Assembly (NCBI GenBank): GCA_910591455.2
Contig: OU342818.1
Span: 17,305,821-17,369,820 of the forward strand
Source of the DNA: Pholis gunnellus
Taxonomy: Eukaryota; Chordata; Actinopteri; Perciformes; Pholidae
DNA length: 64,000 nt
Reading direction: 5' to 3'
Shown: positions 47,791 through 62,286 of the stretch, piece by piece
Layout: the number at the start of each line of letters is the position of its first letter
Position numbering within the stretch: the first letter of the stretch is position 1
The notes under the pieces: generated by a model
The model's database searches: none
What the model was told of the DNA's origin: nothing
What the model saw: the letters and a program-made list of their open reading frames with translations, nothing else
Position numbers and translations under genes: made by a program

Positions 47791-50599
47791 GCTTTGTCAT
47801 TTATCTCTTTTGGTCTGACAATGCGTTTGTCACTTTTTGACTACACTAGTCACGATGTTGTATTTGTACCCTTCACCATGGTTCATTTTTTTCCCCACGT
47901 AGAAATGTCGTTTCACTAAGTTTGAGAAAGTTTCACTAACTTTAAACAGGAAAGAGAATTACACACAGTACCTTCTCCAATCAACCAACCTATGTGTTGA
48001 AGACTGGAAGAGGAAGAACGTGAATTCTCTTTGTTTTTATCCAACTCAGCATCAAACGGAAGCATCGGTCTTGGACGAGAAGTGTCGACTTCTAATCGAA
48101 GTCTTCAGAAGAATTCTCCTCTGTGTGCGTGGATAACGTCCTCTGAATGGGACATTGATTAGCAACCAATGTGCTTTTTATGCTATCATGCCTTTTATCC
48201 AAAGCCCCCTTTCATCACCAGCTTACACGACTATTGAGAACACCGTAGCATTTATAATAGATTTATCACTTGTGCTGGATGCCTCTGAAATAGACATTTG
48301 GACAAGAGGGCAGTCAGCTCGGCTCTTTCCCTGGCTGACCCTCCGATGCGCCTAGTGATATCAAAAAAAGATGATAATAAAGCATTTTACGTAAGAAGGA
48401 GATTGTACGGGATTATGGCGGTGGCAAATGTACACAGCCTGGCACACAAACACACTGTTAGCAGCGGAGGACAACAATGCAACAAGGCCAAACACACACA
48501 CACACACACACACAGAGAGATGTGATTTGGGTCAACCAGTAGTGGACCAAGGTTTTAATTCTGCTAATGACTAAAACCTGTCTGTCTCTTCTGCAGCCTT
48601 TACCACAGCTTGGTTCTGCCAAAGGTCACAATCTGAGGACGCGCTCATCAGTAGGCCGCTAGTTTCTGCTGCTGGTTTGGCTCCGATGAAAAGCGAGATG
48701 AAAGGGAGGAGGGACGGAGAGACGGAGTGTCTTGTTTCCTCTCCGCCAGCAGAGGAAATGCTGCTTGAGCAGGGGTGTGGGAACGCCAAAGCCAGCAGCT
48801 AGGGGCTCAGCGGGGCGCCGAAGGCCTCCTTGGCAGGATGCAAGCAAAGGGGATTGTGGGAAATTACACGGGATTAGAGCGGGCGTCTAATGCCCTCATC
48901 CAGCGGGACATTTTCATCAAGAAACGGGGCTGTTGGACAGGCACAAAGAGAGAGAGAGAAACCTCAGCCGACCCTTTTTTTTTCTTCTCTCCAGCTCCCC
49001 AGGATTAGACTTCGCAGAAACCTTCTTTCTTCTCCTTTGTGTTGCTTTTGCAAGCTGGCACCTCTTTGAGCAATATTGTCCGTGCACACGGAAAGACAGG
49101 GTTGGGGGGGGGGTAAACAAGAGAGGGAGAGCAATGAGGACACTGATGGGTGGAAGTCCTGCTGTTTCAGTTGTGATTGGGTTTGTGGGCCTTCACTACT
49201 ACTATACCCTCCTTTTCCTTCCTCTCTCCATTACTCCACATGGGGCTTGTAACAAGGTAGCTTTTGAGTCTTTGGCAGTCCCTAGTCCCTCACAGATCCC
49301 CCTGAATAATGAGAGTTTAATCTCGGGCCCTGAACTCATGGGGGCATGTGTTTTTAGATTGGTTCCTCATTCCTAAAACTCTTGCTGGCTTTATAAAGAG
49401 GTATATGGAGAACAGAAAGTACATGACCCAGAAATGAAAAACCTAAATCAGAAGCAGAAACTTTTGTTTCGTTAATTTGACAAAATCCATTGCAGTCTTT
49501 GGGCAAACTGTGGTGCCACAAGACATTACATGCATTTAGCTCTACCGACACACAGACTTCAAAGTTGCAAGCCAGTCTCCTAAAAAATGAATGCTGCGTT
49601 CCAAAGCGCACACTTCTTTCACATTCAGAATGCATTCAATTGGGCAGGATTTTCTCAAACGCCGTTCGCAGCTAAACCTACGGATAATAATGCACTTTAA
49701 CTTGTATATATATTCCATGAAGTCTATTTGCACTAGTTCCACGTAATCGTCGCGAAACATTGACAGCTGCTGCGTCAGCAGGCGTTAACTAAAGCGATTG
49801 TTGGACGCAAAAAGCTTCTGAAACCCCCTCCTTCACCCTTCCAAATACTCAAAATAGGATAGCAATTTCATTAATTTTACGGAAGTAACAATCTGAGAAG
49901 CATCGCCCGTTGCATGCGGGAATGGCCAGGCATGCTTTTCTTCACACAACTTTGTCCTTCAAGTTCTGTGTGTACAACCGAGTGCCACACCATGATTGCC
50001 TTTGAGGAGCCATTGACCCCTTTTGGACAATTATCACGTCTTGCCCTCTCTATCAGGCGTTTTACTGCGGCTTCAAATGGCTGCTCGGTACAGCCATAAA
50101 CACTTTCGTCTTCAGATGTCTTTAGAGGACATTTTGTACAAAACGGTTTCTTTCGAGCATGCCCCAGCCTTTATGACTTTTATACTTGTTACTGCACTGG
50201 ACTTCAGACTTGGGGACGATCTCCGATGATTCTTTTTTTTGATGAGCGGTGTCCATCGACGGCTGTTTGTCACTCAGTCAAAATTGTACCACCAGTCGGT
50301 TCCTTCTCTTCATCTGTACTGCCTGGTCTATGAGGTGAGGGAGTCCATAAAAGTGACAAAAAGGAGCTCAATCCCTGCCGGTTTTAAAGACAGCCAGTAA
50401 AAACAGATGGCTTTACTGCCACTTTGCTCATCCTAATGATTTGGGACATTTTAACGCACAGAGGAGAGAAAGAGAAAGCAAGCCTCAGTGTGCATTTCCT
50501 GTGGTTGGCGAGGGTAGAAAAACAGGAAGCCGCTCTCTTTATTAGGCAAACTAAAACCTTAATGGCCTTTTTAATATTTGGGTTGCCAGGTGCTGCCTA
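47791..50599. other. Intergenic, decayed repeats
   Basis: The segment 49590-49900 carries GCGTTCCAAAGCGCAC-type wording, which recurs loosely at 51280-51530 ('cagtatgcaagcaagcatgc', 'gcatactgcaagc') and is common in fish genomes. No gene is recognised. Confidence 0.35.
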
Positions 50600-50960
50600 C
50601 TCTGGCATGCATTTTCCCCCCTGGCTTGCTTGAGCCTATTCTCTATGGGCCTCCGTTGAATGCTGTGGGAGAAGCCACTAAGAAGCCATTCACTAACCTT
50701 GTAGTGCGGCCATTAAATCAGGCTTAAACAATGCCTATACAGACACGACTGCTCTGTTAATTAGTCGTGGCGCGATAATTGCAAGGTCACTGGGTGTTAT
50801 TGTGTGCAATCTGATTTTAAAAGAAATGTCATTTCTGGCAAGGCGCTAACAGCTAAGATGTTAGACCTTGAGACATAATGGATTATTAAGGCTTTGCAGG
50901 GATATTCATTAAAGCATCAAATGTTAAATCTTTTCATCAGGTTTAAAAAAAAGATGTAAA
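50600..50960. promoter_or_regulatory. Candidate conserved noncoding element
   Basis: About 350 bases of AT-balanced complex sequence with no simple repeat and no coding frame. It is rich in homeodomain-like words (CTGTTAATTAG, ATTATTAAG, CATTAAATCAGG, TATTCATTAAAG). It has the look of a vertebrate developmental CNE. Conservation could not be tested. Confidence 0.3.
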
Positions 50961-53014
50961 TCTCTACATTTGAAAATTGACATTGACAGCAGAAGATCAG
51001 ATAACATCCTTTGGCTTTTTTTCCCTTTTTTCTGCGATTGCCATGAATGCCATATTTCATAAACATCCAGAGGATATGCTTGAGATCCATTGCAGAACAA
51101 ATCGATAAATCTGACTCTGGAGGACTACAAAGTCCCATTGAGATCTGACACTTGCGGGGATTTTCCTTTTGACTGATGCATTGTCTTTCTCTCTTTCTAT
51201 CTAAACACTATGACCTTTTACTAAGCCCCGCCCCCTACTGCTACCATGGATATTATCTCATTTTTACTTCCAAAAATACCAGAATATTCTAATACATCCG
51301 GTCACATTTTGCAGTATGCAAGCAAGCATGCTTTTCTAGCCCGTCTGACCCACAATCCCTTGTGCTGCAAATACATGAGCAAGTTCAAGTTGCCCTGTTA
51401 TGAGGACGTAGCATGTCCCAATAGAATGCATACTGCAAGCAACACGACTTACTTTGCCAGCTTAGCTGCAGTATGTACTAAAAGTAAAAAGTAAAAAGGG
51501 ATGCGAGTTGGAACGCATGCTTTAGTGTCTCAGCGTGAAGCTAGCAGAGTTAGCTAGGAAGAGAATGATAGCAGGCTAGGCTAACTGGCTTCCCTTTCTT
51601 TGAGTGGAAGCTAATGCTCAGATATTGCACCAATCAAATTATTATTATCATTATTACGGTATACAGTAAACTATATCTCTTTAGGGGCATTTAGTGAACT
51701 ACACCACAGCCTATAGAGCTGTGCTTGTCACAGATGAGGACAGGGTACAGTCAGTCTCAGCGTTTAAACCCAAAGACTGTGGTTCCTCTCTGTCAGCGTC
51801 CAGTGACGGCTCCCGCTCGACCCCACCCAGCTAAGTCCCCCGGCCCCAGCAAGCTGCAGGTCCCGTCTACAGTAGAGCAAGCGCTGTGCGAACGGTGACG
51901 AATAGCTTGTGTTTTACGATGCATAACAAAAGTGATTAGCGGAAGCGCTGGTTAACCTTTTTTGAGAAGCGTTGGGAGAGACCGCAGGCTGTGTCATCAC
52001 TTTACATTTATCGTTTGAACCTCATGTCACCCGTGGCTGGCAGGGGAACTAAAGTGAAGTCGCTTTTGGTTGTATTGGCCACAAGTAACACGTGGTGCTT
52101 CTGCTTTGTTTAGGTATTTCCCTAAACTGTCCTCCGGTTTCTGGTTTACCCCAGTGACTTGGTTTCCCGCCTCAAAACCAGTGTGTTTAGCCGTAACCCA
52201 CACGGGGCGTTGAAGTGTGAAGCAGCCATAAAACAAACCGTGTAAGTTGCCCCGCCAGGTTCACGAGGCCAGCGACACACTATCAGCAGTTTTAATCTTG
52301 AATGTACCTCACCTTTCATATACAAACCCCTCCCCCCCCTACACACACAAACACACACACACACTCCCCTGACAGAGGAGGGAGTTTCACACATTCATCT
52401 CCAAACTGAGATTAAATGCCACTTTGCATCGCCGCTGAGCAACGGAGTCATATCTGTTTATCATCCTCCAGTACAGGAAGTGACACACAAGTTCATTGGT
52501 GTTGTTACCATGGCGACTTTTATCAGTTTGTTGAACCAAGATGTAAAAACAGTAAAGAAAAGGCCATTTCAAATGAGCAAAAAAAAAGAGAGAGAGAGAG
52601 ATTCAATACAGGAGAGTTTAAAAAAGCTGCAGTGGGCAGTAACCACAACAAACATTGGCAATGGTAACTTCACACACACACAGCGACATGTAAGTGCACT
52701 AAATATGCAGCTTGTCCAGTGAAAAATCAACAGTGTCACAGCTTGCAGGCTGTTTGACACACACACACACAGCCACGCACACATCGCCCCAGCAGCCCAC
52801 TTGTTTGCATTCCCTGCTGCATGACATCACCGGGGTCAAACCCCCCCCCCCCCCCCCCCCCCCCACCCCACCCGCCCCCGCTAGCCGATTGGTGGGCTGT
52901 GGCAGAATTGCTGATCAGGTCCAAAGATCGCAAAGTTGTGCCAAGAGGTGACATCAGCGCGTGGAGCTCAGCCAGTGGCCGAGAGATGCATGGATGACTC
53001 TAAAGCAACATCCT

Positions 53015-53045
<31 letters not shown>

Positions 53046-53658
53046 GAGACACACACACACACAAAGCAGCCTCCGGTAAATGTGACATGCGATGTGGCCC
53101 TTCGCTCCATGCAGCTCCATGTGGAGAAAAGGATGTTTAGCAGCTGAGAGTTAATAAGTTGTGTCATAAATAAAAAATGTGCTGTGGTTGAGCTTTGGGT
53201 CTCTGTTTCTTATTGACTCTTACTTCCACTATTTATGATGAGTTGACAGTATGAGTGGTTTGCTTTCACCCCCCAAAACACATGTATATAGTTTGTGCAT
53301 GTGCCAGCAGCCACGCACTGTAGTTGTTCCACTGCTTTGCCAAAAAAAAGTTATATTTTTTTTAAAGACAAGCAGATTTTTCCACCCATATTTAATGTTA
53401 CACATCTAGTAACAGTGTTTCAGGGCCTCTAATAGACATTTGTAAAACTTTGCGTTGGAGTTGCTTGAAAGCCCCGTGCGTCCTTTATGCAGATGCTAAA
53501 GGGCGGCGTGTGCATGGGTATCAGACGCAGAGGGCTGAGACAAAACGTCAGTAGTGAGGACAGACTGGGGGCGTTGATGTCATCTACAAAACCTCAAACT
53601 GTTCCTTTAACGCACTCTTAAGGAAAGTTATCAGTGGCAGAAATATGTGTGGGGTATA

Positions 53659-53660
<2 letters not shown>
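50961..53660. other. Intergenic with repeats
   Basis: A decayed repeat at 51280-51530, a C24 run at 52841-52864 and CA tracts near 53021-53062. No exon is supported. Confidence 0.35.

Positions 53661-53738
<78 letters not shown>
53661..53738 (+). repeat. (GT)39 microsatellite
   Basis: A pure GT run of about 78 bases. Confidence 0.95.
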
Positions 53739-53740
<2 letters not shown>

Positions 53741-55530
53741 AACGTGCACTGTTGTCGTTCAGCTGAGTAAATGAAGTCCAAACCATCAAGAGAGACATTC
53801 AGAGTGAGTCACCTCTTGATGGGCAGTTCTTCTTATTACTTTGCTCCTCAAAAGCCAGTTCCTGTTCGAAGGAAAAAAAACGTGTATCCGCTCAAAGTGG
53901 GTCTGCTTCCCATTCAGATCTGTTTGATTTTTCATCAGGGAAAGAAAAACTCAACCACCCCCCTCCCCGTCAACATGACGTTGATGAATCATTTGTCTTT
54001 GAAACGGTGGTTAACAAACTTTGACTAACCAGACTCCTGGAGAGCTTCCCACAAAGACTCCCAGGGAGCACAACAGGAGGCCACGTTTACTGCTTTAGCG
54101 ATGTGGATAGAAGGCCGCACCAGCGGCCCCTGCAAGACTCCACAAAGGCCCCTTGGGGGTTGAGCTTTCTCTCAACTTGACTGTGTGAGGAACAAAAGGG
54201 CCTGGATGCTACTCAGCCATAGTGTTTTACTGACTGCTGACAATGGGCTGCGTAGCTCCTTTAAAGCCTATAATCTACTGTCTGCTGTCTGAAGCTCAGG
54301 ACTAAATACGCAAAGAGGATCTTCAATTCATTTCCATGCGGAAGAATCTTTCCAATTTAAAATCGTGACCCATCTCTGACCTGAAAGTGATGATTTCATT
54401 TTGCCGTTGAAACACATTTAAAAAGTGCCATGTGGGATTTGAGGATTTTAGTAAGCCAGTGTGTGTTTTCTGTCCCTGACTGTCCCCTCCTCTGATGCAA
54501 CAAAGACAGATTAGATTGTCTGTTAGTTTAAAGCTCCGTTAGTTTAGGGACTTTTTCACTCTTAGTCGTAGCTGCATATTTACCCACATTTTTGTCACAG
54601 TGGAGACTGGAAAAGTGGGGGACTTTTCTTTCACCTACTACTGTACCAACTGGAAATGCCACCGTAAAGAAGGACGAAAAAAAAAATACACTTCCTCTTT
54701 TTCGCTTTCGGTTTCCTGTATTTTTGAATGGGGGCGTTGAACCCTCGAACTGAAAGAGAACTCTGCTCATTAGATGGCGACAGACAATTCGACCCACATT
54801 TCACAAGAGTGCGGCCATTGTTGAGGGCTGAGGGAAGCACAGTGTGTGGCAAGTCAGGGACGGGTGAGTGACGGGGGCTTTAGAGCGTGGCTTCTGTTAG
54901 TCACTGTAAGTTACCGTCAAACACGTCTGACTGCCTGACACCGATTCCATCGCACAAGAAAGAGCGAGAAATCCCATCAGACGGTACGATTATGTCTCAC
55001 ACACACTCATAGAAGAACCCAGTCATGTCATAGTTGCACTCCCCCTCACCCCTTTCCCTCCCTGCCTCTTTGCGGACTGGCTTGTCTGGTGATAGATGGT
55101 GTGGTTGGCAGGATACTGGGGGGGGGGAGACTGCGTGCCCTCTTGGCTGCTTGGCGAATAGGCTCTGACTCAGCTCTCTGGCATTGGAGCCGGTGGCGGG
55201 TGAAGTTCCTCTGACCGCTCGAAGGCAGCAGGAATCTATTAATACCAGTAGGATGAAACTAAATTCCCTTTTCTACCCTTCATTTTATAGCTCAATCTTT
55301 TGCCTAAATACAAACCCATTCTTCAGTAAATTTGTCTAAAATTATACCATCAGCCACGACAAAACCCAACATGACGTGTGTATTAACAAGGACGTGTACG
55401 CGCACAAGATGACATATTAAACATGCACAAGATACATTGTGGCATTTCATTGCTTCTACTGAGATGTGATTGAGTCTCCGCTGACTTCTTCCCTGTGATT
55501 GTATCGGCCACTATAGTAGGTGGGGGACGA
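53739..55530. other. Intergenic, nothing recognised
   Basis: Unique sequence. A G-run lies near 55119-55127. No coding or RNA gene signal. Confidence 0.35.
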
Positions 55531-55532
55531 AG

Positions 55533-55850
55533 TCACTCGTTGGTTTTGGGGACTACGGTTTTGAAGCCTTGAGTTCGTCCTTTTGGCCACCCACCATCTT
55601 GTTTTTTTTTGGTGGCGCCGCTATCTTGTTTTTTTGCAACCAGAAGTGACACAAAAGGGTGGAGCCAAGTACAACCGAACACTAGCGATTGAGACCATAA
55701 TTGCATGTTTACCATGTTTACTGGTCTAATAATTGAAGTGAGTGAAGGGTCATTCTGTGATCGACTTGTATACAATCAGACTTCTTTTTGCGAACAGTGG
55801 AGTCGCCCCCAGCAGGCCATTAGAAATAATACAAGTTTTTTGGCATTGTC
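55533..55850 (+). repeat. Old dispersed teleost repeat, family C
   Basis: It contains CCATCTTGTTTTTTTTTGG, TTTGCAACCAGAAGTGAC, ATACAATCAGACTTCTTTTT and GTGGAGTCGCCCCCAGCAGG in that order. I recognise this as a common fish repeat without being able to name it. Confidence 0.6.
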
Positions 55851-57945
55851 CCCGGCAATGGCTTGACTTTTTGCTGTCTGGTGACACATCAAGGTCTATT
55901 CGAAAAATGAATCTGCCTTTATTGCATCTTCTCTTTTTTTAATGTACCAACATTTAAACGTTTATGCGATACTTGCGCTTTTTCAAACTCCTGGAATTTC
56001 CACTTAAGTTTTGTTTTGTGCATATCGAAAATGTGCTAAAAACCAGATGGATGGAGACATTCATTACACAGAGTCTATACCCATTGCTGTGCTTGCCAAG
56101 TTCAGAAACTCACACAGCTCACCTTATCTTGTGGAAAATCATAGGCCCCCATTCTTTTAAAAAATCAATTAAAACAGCTCGCAGAGACATACTGCTGCAT
56201 TGATGAACATAATCCATCATTGTAAACGGGACAACTCAATTTGTTCCTCGCACACACACACGACTGTATGAGATGACATTGATTGCAGTTACAGTATAAT
56301 CCTGTCAACTGAAGTTTCATTCTGCCAGAAATGAATCTTGTCTGTCTTATCGCGCTGCCTCTTCACTGTCACCTAAAGTAAGTGTACCGCTTGGCCCTAA
56401 CTGGAAATGAAAAACCAGTTCTATTAAGTGTGGTAATAAGCAGGTGGGTGAAGTCCTGCTGGGAGAAATTACATGTTGTCTCATTTAACATGATGGATAA
56501 CATCTGTAGGTACGGCACTGTGTCTCTGTCAGCTGCTTGAAAAGGGATTTCTTTTCAAACTGTAAGCCTTCCTTCCTAAATGACACATATCCTGCAGAAC
56601 AGACAGCAGTTAGTAGTTTCTGACGAATAAACCAAAATCATTCCTCCTTAAAACACCTACTTTGTCTTGATGGTACTTGGAATATAATGTTTTTCACAAA
56701 TTAAGCCTATTGATAGTGATCTGAGCTCAAGCTTGAAACTTCTATTAAAACTTTTCTCATCAGTAGATAAGCATTGGAATACCTTCAGGCAGCTGGCCAT
56801 TATATTAGCCTGTATCTGTTTACGCTGTATATTCTAACTGGTTACTGCACCTCATTGTTTTGGCAGCATTACAATAAACTTTTTTATCTGTTGGGTGATC
56901 AAAGTCTCTGCCTTAATACGATTTCCCCCGCCGTGATTAAATATGTGTTCGAGCCGCACTGTAAAATATTTACCAAAGCACACTGCAGTCATCGTTCACC
57001 CCAAATGTTCTTTAAGTCGTGAGAGTGATGAATGTTTCCAGGGAGCTGGTTTTTACTCTAGAGTAAGTAAGAAAAGGCCTGCAGCAGCTCTGCAATCGGC
57101 AGTGGCAACTGATCGGGATGAAGTCAACTTCAACCATAAAGAAAATACCGTTAATATCATATTGACCCTCAGCAGAGCGATCCCCGTGGGTTTAAAGGTG
57201 TTGTAGGACTCCTGATGGCATATTTCTTTACACAACAGGATGGATTATGTGGTTCTTGTCAAGTGTGTTTTCCCAGAATGCTTCACAACCCTGAAACTGC
57301 ATTTAAGCCACTGGCGTTGTCAAGGTTGAAATACGCTCCAAGAAGTCCAGTTTTTTGTTTTTTTACAACATTGGAAAGTTATCCCGGCAGCAATTATTTT
57401 ATCTTCCGCTGTGACGATCGTGAGATCAAAATATAAATATGGCATTGACATTACAAAAGAATCCACCGGGAACGTGTTGAATGTACACCACTGCAGCGCC
57501 TTGCCTTGCAGTCTGGCAAAAGTTGAGACTTATTCATAAAAAATGGGAGGGCTGCGTTTTTTAGTTTCAATTCAGTCATGCCCATCAGCCTCTACAATGT
57601 TTGGGCTTTTTAAAAAAACATTTTCCTGAATAACGTTTGGGCAGAGAAGATAACTTTCCCTAACCAGCTACTTATTAGCCTTGGCAACTTATGTTGACAT
57701 CAATTTATATGTATTATTTCAATTAAATTCAGGAAAATATACTGACCACAGCCATCTTGTTGATGGTTTACCATTTACAATGTCCTCTTCTATTATTGTG
57801 GCACATCAAACAACTGCTTATTGAAGTCTGGGTCGATGGATTTGTCCAGAGTTTACAAGTAGCACTCCAACTTCATGTGGAGCTCCATGGTACTTTTCTG
57901 GTAGGAGGTTGTAAAGTTTCCAGTTGCGAATTGTGTGGAACGCAG
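55851..57945. other. Intergenic, AT-rich
   Basis: No exon, repeat family or RNA gene recognised. The short open frames lack support. Confidence 0.35.
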
Positions 57946-57949
57946 CATT

Positions 57950-58470
57950 AGAGCAGTGCTAATGTTGACATGCTCACACTGACAAAGCCAACATGCTGAT
58001 GTTTAGCAGGTACCATGTTGATCATGTTCACCATAGTTTTTTTTGTATGTTAGCATACTAGCATTCGCTAATTACCAATTAACAAAGTACAGCTGAGGCT
58101 GACGGGATTAGGCTTTGCTGGTATTTGGTCTTAAACCAAAAGTAATGGACTAGTTAGCACCACAAAAAAGTTAAGGGATCACTAAAGTCATTAGAATTCA
58201 TCCGGAAGGGAACATGAACGTGGACCAAATTTTAGAGCAGTTGAGATGTTTCACTCAAAGCTACCAGTCCCAACCTCATGGTGGCTCTAGAGGAGAAGAC
58301 AAAGGGATCAATAAATCAGTAGGAGTGTTGTTGTCAGGGGACCATGAATGTCTGTTCCAAAATTCATGACAATCCATCCGTTCAGTTGAGATATTTCAAT
58401 CTGGGCCAAACTGCTGGACCGGCCAAATCACGGACCGCCATTGCCAACCACAGAGCCAGGACGCTAGCCC
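57950..58470 (+). repeat. Old dispersed teleost repeat, family B (fullest copy)
   Basis: About 520 bases: TTAGCATACTAGCATTCGCT, a CAGCTGAGGCTGACGGGATT word, CCTCATGGTGGCTCTAGAGG, then CATGACAATCCATCCGTTCA and GGCCAAACTGCTGGACCGG. Partial relatives lie at 17810, 20700, 47650 and 63060. It has no coding capacity and is probably a nonautonomous element. Confidence 0.65.
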
Positions 58471-59465
58471 GGCTACAAACACACAACCGGATGAAAACAG
58501 CAGCACTTCACTTTGTTCTCTTATCATATTGAGACATTTTCAGCATTTCTGTGGTTTTCTTAGATTTTCGAAATACAAATCGAAACCAACCTCGGTAGTT
58601 CCTCAAAAGTTTCTGCTCTGTTCCTCTGTCTCACTTCAAAAACAGTCTGGGGAATTGTTGCAGCAGAAACTGGGTATTTTGGTGGTTCTGCACCGGGGAG
58701 AGAGAAAGAGAAAGAGGGAGAAAAAGGGGAGAAAGACCTGTGGGGTTTTCATCGCCCTTTATCTGACCGAGCCAGCTGTCGGGTTTCTTCTGTCTGTGGC
58801 TGCATACCCCTCTCTCCTTCCCTACTCTCAGTGAGACTCTGAACCAGCTGCACTGTGGTCGATGCCATGAGGCCGTAAACAAGCTGCACACGGGAGTGTG
58901 ACTCTGGGAGCGTTGACGGCTTTCTGGTGTGGTGATATTGTGAATATTTTACTTTAACACAGGTAGCAGAGTCGAAACATTTCTCTGCGTCGCTCTGGAA
59001 TTCAATCCAAGCTGCAGTACATGCTGCCTGTGTTTTTCAGCGGGCTTTGATATGGAGAAGGCAGCGATGTGTTTTGACAGCTTTCATACTGTGATGGAGA
59101 GGGAAAGAAAAGAGGAGGGGGGGGGGCAAATGGACAGGAAAAAAAGGGAGTGGGGGGGAGGGGGAGGTGGGTGTGGCAGAGAAGGAATCCTGGGCTGCTC
59201 AATGTCACACTAAAGGAGGGCTACAGGGGGGAAATGAAAAGGGGGTGGGGGAGGTTAGAAGGACAGGCTTATCAGTGTGTTTGTGAGGATGGAAGGGAGC
59301 CGGCTGCTTCGCCAGAACCACAACAGGATGGAGAAGTAATCCAAAGGGAAGAGAGAGCGACTGTGGCGCTCACGTTACAATATGTACTGTCTTACACACA
59401 TGCTCACATTATGTCGAGTAGGACTGCAGAAACGGCTCAGGGTGTATGGATATTTAATGAAACGC

Positions 59466-59496
<31 letters not shown>

Positions 59497-59506
59497 ACTC
59501 ACACAG

Positions 59507-59537
<31 letters not shown>

Positions 59538-61725
59538 CATCCACCGCCAAAGCTGCTCACTAGCGCGGGGAGTCCAACGGAGGAGGAAGAGGAGAAGTAG
59601 GGCACGTCTGCAGATTTAATGAGGCAAAAAAAAAAAAAACGCTGTACAACAAGCTTATGTTTTCTCCTCCAGCAGAGCTACTCTCTTCAAAAGACAGAGT
59701 GCATTCTCTTCTGACGTGCAGCCGCAGAACTCCGCGTTATTGAGGCCATCTCGTAGGGTTTCTTTCGATTGTGGAACAAGTTTTTTTTTTTTTTTTTTTT
59801 TTTTCGGTGGATACTTAACGGCGGGATGGAGGCCAGAGATGAGTCCCATCTACTGCATGCTGCCGTAATCACGTTTGATCGTTTTTAGAATGTAATCCCA
59901 TTGAGTGGGCTTACAGTGTATTAAATCTCAAAACCCCTTTTCATTTCCGATGTGTATTAGGTTCAGTCACAATGCAATGTTGGGGGGCAATTATTCAGGC
60001 TTCATTAACTCGAGAGTCGTCGTCATATTTGGGATCTGCAGGGGAGAGAAATGCTTGGGAAAAAGTAGGAAATCTAACTACTGCAATTAGCACAAAGTGC
60101 AAAAGTGACAGTGAAAAAATTCCTTCATTAGGCCTGAGGGCGAATCAGCCTGAGGATCCACGGTACTAGTCCCTACATGGCTTTGAAAAGACGCTCTATT
60201 TTAGTTTGAGATGTGCTCAAGCTGATTTCACCTGGGGGGATTCTGGTTGCTAAAAGAGGGGCACACACTCACACTGTCCCTTTTGGTACGCCTAAAGAAC
60301 ACACCCGCATACGAAAAAAGGCACAAGTGTGGATACTTCACGGCAAGTGCACATACTCAAGAACTCAGTGAAGAGTGGAGACGACACAGGCAGCCATGTA
60401 TCCAGAAACAGCCAAATACGTGGCTAATTACATCTTGAGGTACGTCACTGCTCCCTCACAAGACCTTGTTTACCGTTCGCAGCGGATTTTACACCAACTT
60501 ATTGTGTCCATAATTGATGACATGGGTTGTTTTCAACAAGGTCGCCGTGCTTTACTGGGCCGGCGAGTGGCGACATGACTCTGTGTTTGTTCAGGTGTCG
60601 GTAAGGCAGGATTTTCTAGAGTGGCGTCTTCATTCTCACGGCAGGGAATCACAGTGTGACGTTGGTTGAAAAAGCCAAAGAAATCTACGATTTTGAGCAA
60701 AGCAATCTCGCTATCTGCTTCCATCCAGCTCGTCCTGAAGGTGGATGTTTCACTTCCTCTTTGTTGCAGCATCTCTGCGTGAAATGTAATGACAGCCGCG
60801 AACCAGCACCGTTACATAAAAGCACGAAAAAAAAAGGCCCTTGTCATTACGTGTGTTTTTGTTTCCCCCCGTCTCAGCCTGAAATGAGAAATGCATCTCA
60901 TCATGTCGACTTCGCAGGCGCCTGTCATTTTCACCCTGGGTGAGCTGGAGGAGTTGAGGGGGACGCAGATAGCGAGGCAGACGGGTGATCTTGATTGCTG
61001 TCTGATTACAGCCCCTCCTGGTGGGGCCGGCTCAGACTTTCTCTCACTCGTGCGAACCGCCGAGTTCATTAGAGGCCCGCTGAAATCAGATACCCACATC
61101 ACCATCATGGCTGGGACATGGCACTCATACAGGATGTGCTCAAACATCCACAGAGGCACTCTCAAAAGCAACTGGAGACACGCTGGTGTGTGCATGTCTG
61201 TGCTTTCCCAGCAGTATGCTTTGATGTAATGTATTCTAGTGCCTCGTGGGACTATACGAGTCGAAGCGCACTCGACTTTCCCATGCTAAAACTGCATACA
61301 TATTCCACCATGCAACTGGCTCCTTTTTGTGTGCGTTGCCAGTGGTTTTATAATGGCTCTCTTCTTTGCCTCGGGTGGATGTGGATGGATCGAGACTCTC
61401 TCATCGGGAGGAAGATGGAGGAAAAGAAGGATGTGTGTGTGGAAGAGAGAGAGTGCAGTCAAGCCAAACGGGCCTCATGGGGTTGAGGGGTGGGGGGGGG
61501 TGATGGTGGAACGGTGTGGGGATGAATGGGTGGGGGTGTGGGGGCCCACTTCCACGCCATCGTATCCCAAGGCGTGCCTCTAAAGTTACCCACTGTCTGT
61601 GGCGGAGGCCGACGGGTCTCACATCACCACGTTCATTAAAGCACCACTGTAACCAGATAGCTTTAAGTGGACCCACACCGCCATCATATTTTGGTCGGTA
61701 TGTACGCGGCCACTGAGCCGCATAC
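58471..61725. other. Intergenic; poly-C, poly-T and a CNE-like stretch
   Basis: A C30 run at 59467-59496 followed by (CA)n, a T24 run at 59781-59804, and G-rich sequence near 59110-59260. The segment 60895-61110 is complex, with a 112-codon open frame that matches no family I know. It may be a conserved noncoding element instead. Confidence 0.3.
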
Positions 61726-61750
61726 ACAGACACACACACACACACACACG

Positions 61751-61781
<31 letters not shown>

Positions 61782-61786
61782 ACACA
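61726..61786 (+). repeat. (CA)n microsatellite, slightly interrupted
   Basis: A CA run of about 60 bases with CG and CT interruptions. Confidence 0.9.
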
Positions 61787-62286
61787 GTGTTGCTCTCACT
61801 TCGACTCCTTCAGCCCCTCTTACCGCCGCTAATCCTCTTCTCCACTGCTACAGTACGGGCCGCTTTATCACAGGTCCGGTGTCGTTAATGAGAGATGTGA
61901 GGTGCCAACAAGGTAAATCACTTATCACCAGCTTGAGAGCTGTCACCGTGACAACACTGCTGATGTCAGTCTGTGTCTTTGCTTCTGGAGGGGGAGAAAA
62001 AAGACAGAAAGGAAAAGGCTGGAGGAGTATGAGGGGAGTTCATTTTCTCTTGTTGGCACATGAGTCATACCGCGAAGCCTCGTCGCTTCCTGGAGTCACA
62101 CTACACAGGCGTCAACATCCGTCTATCTCCTACAACTAGATTAAATTACAGTATGTAAAGACCTCTCAGCGTGCATGCCCTTGCTTTTGTGCCTGTGGTT
62201 AAATAAGGCCAAACAGCTAGTAAATGAGTAATGCTGTGGATGTATTGATTTTCTGTCTCTGCCTCCCCCTCTTCTCCCTCATGAAG

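Noticed and set aside
60891..61229. 112-codon + strand frame, with a 127-codon frame on the other strand
   Set aside because: No domain, no splice signals and no clear codon bias. Noncoding conserved sequence is the better guess.
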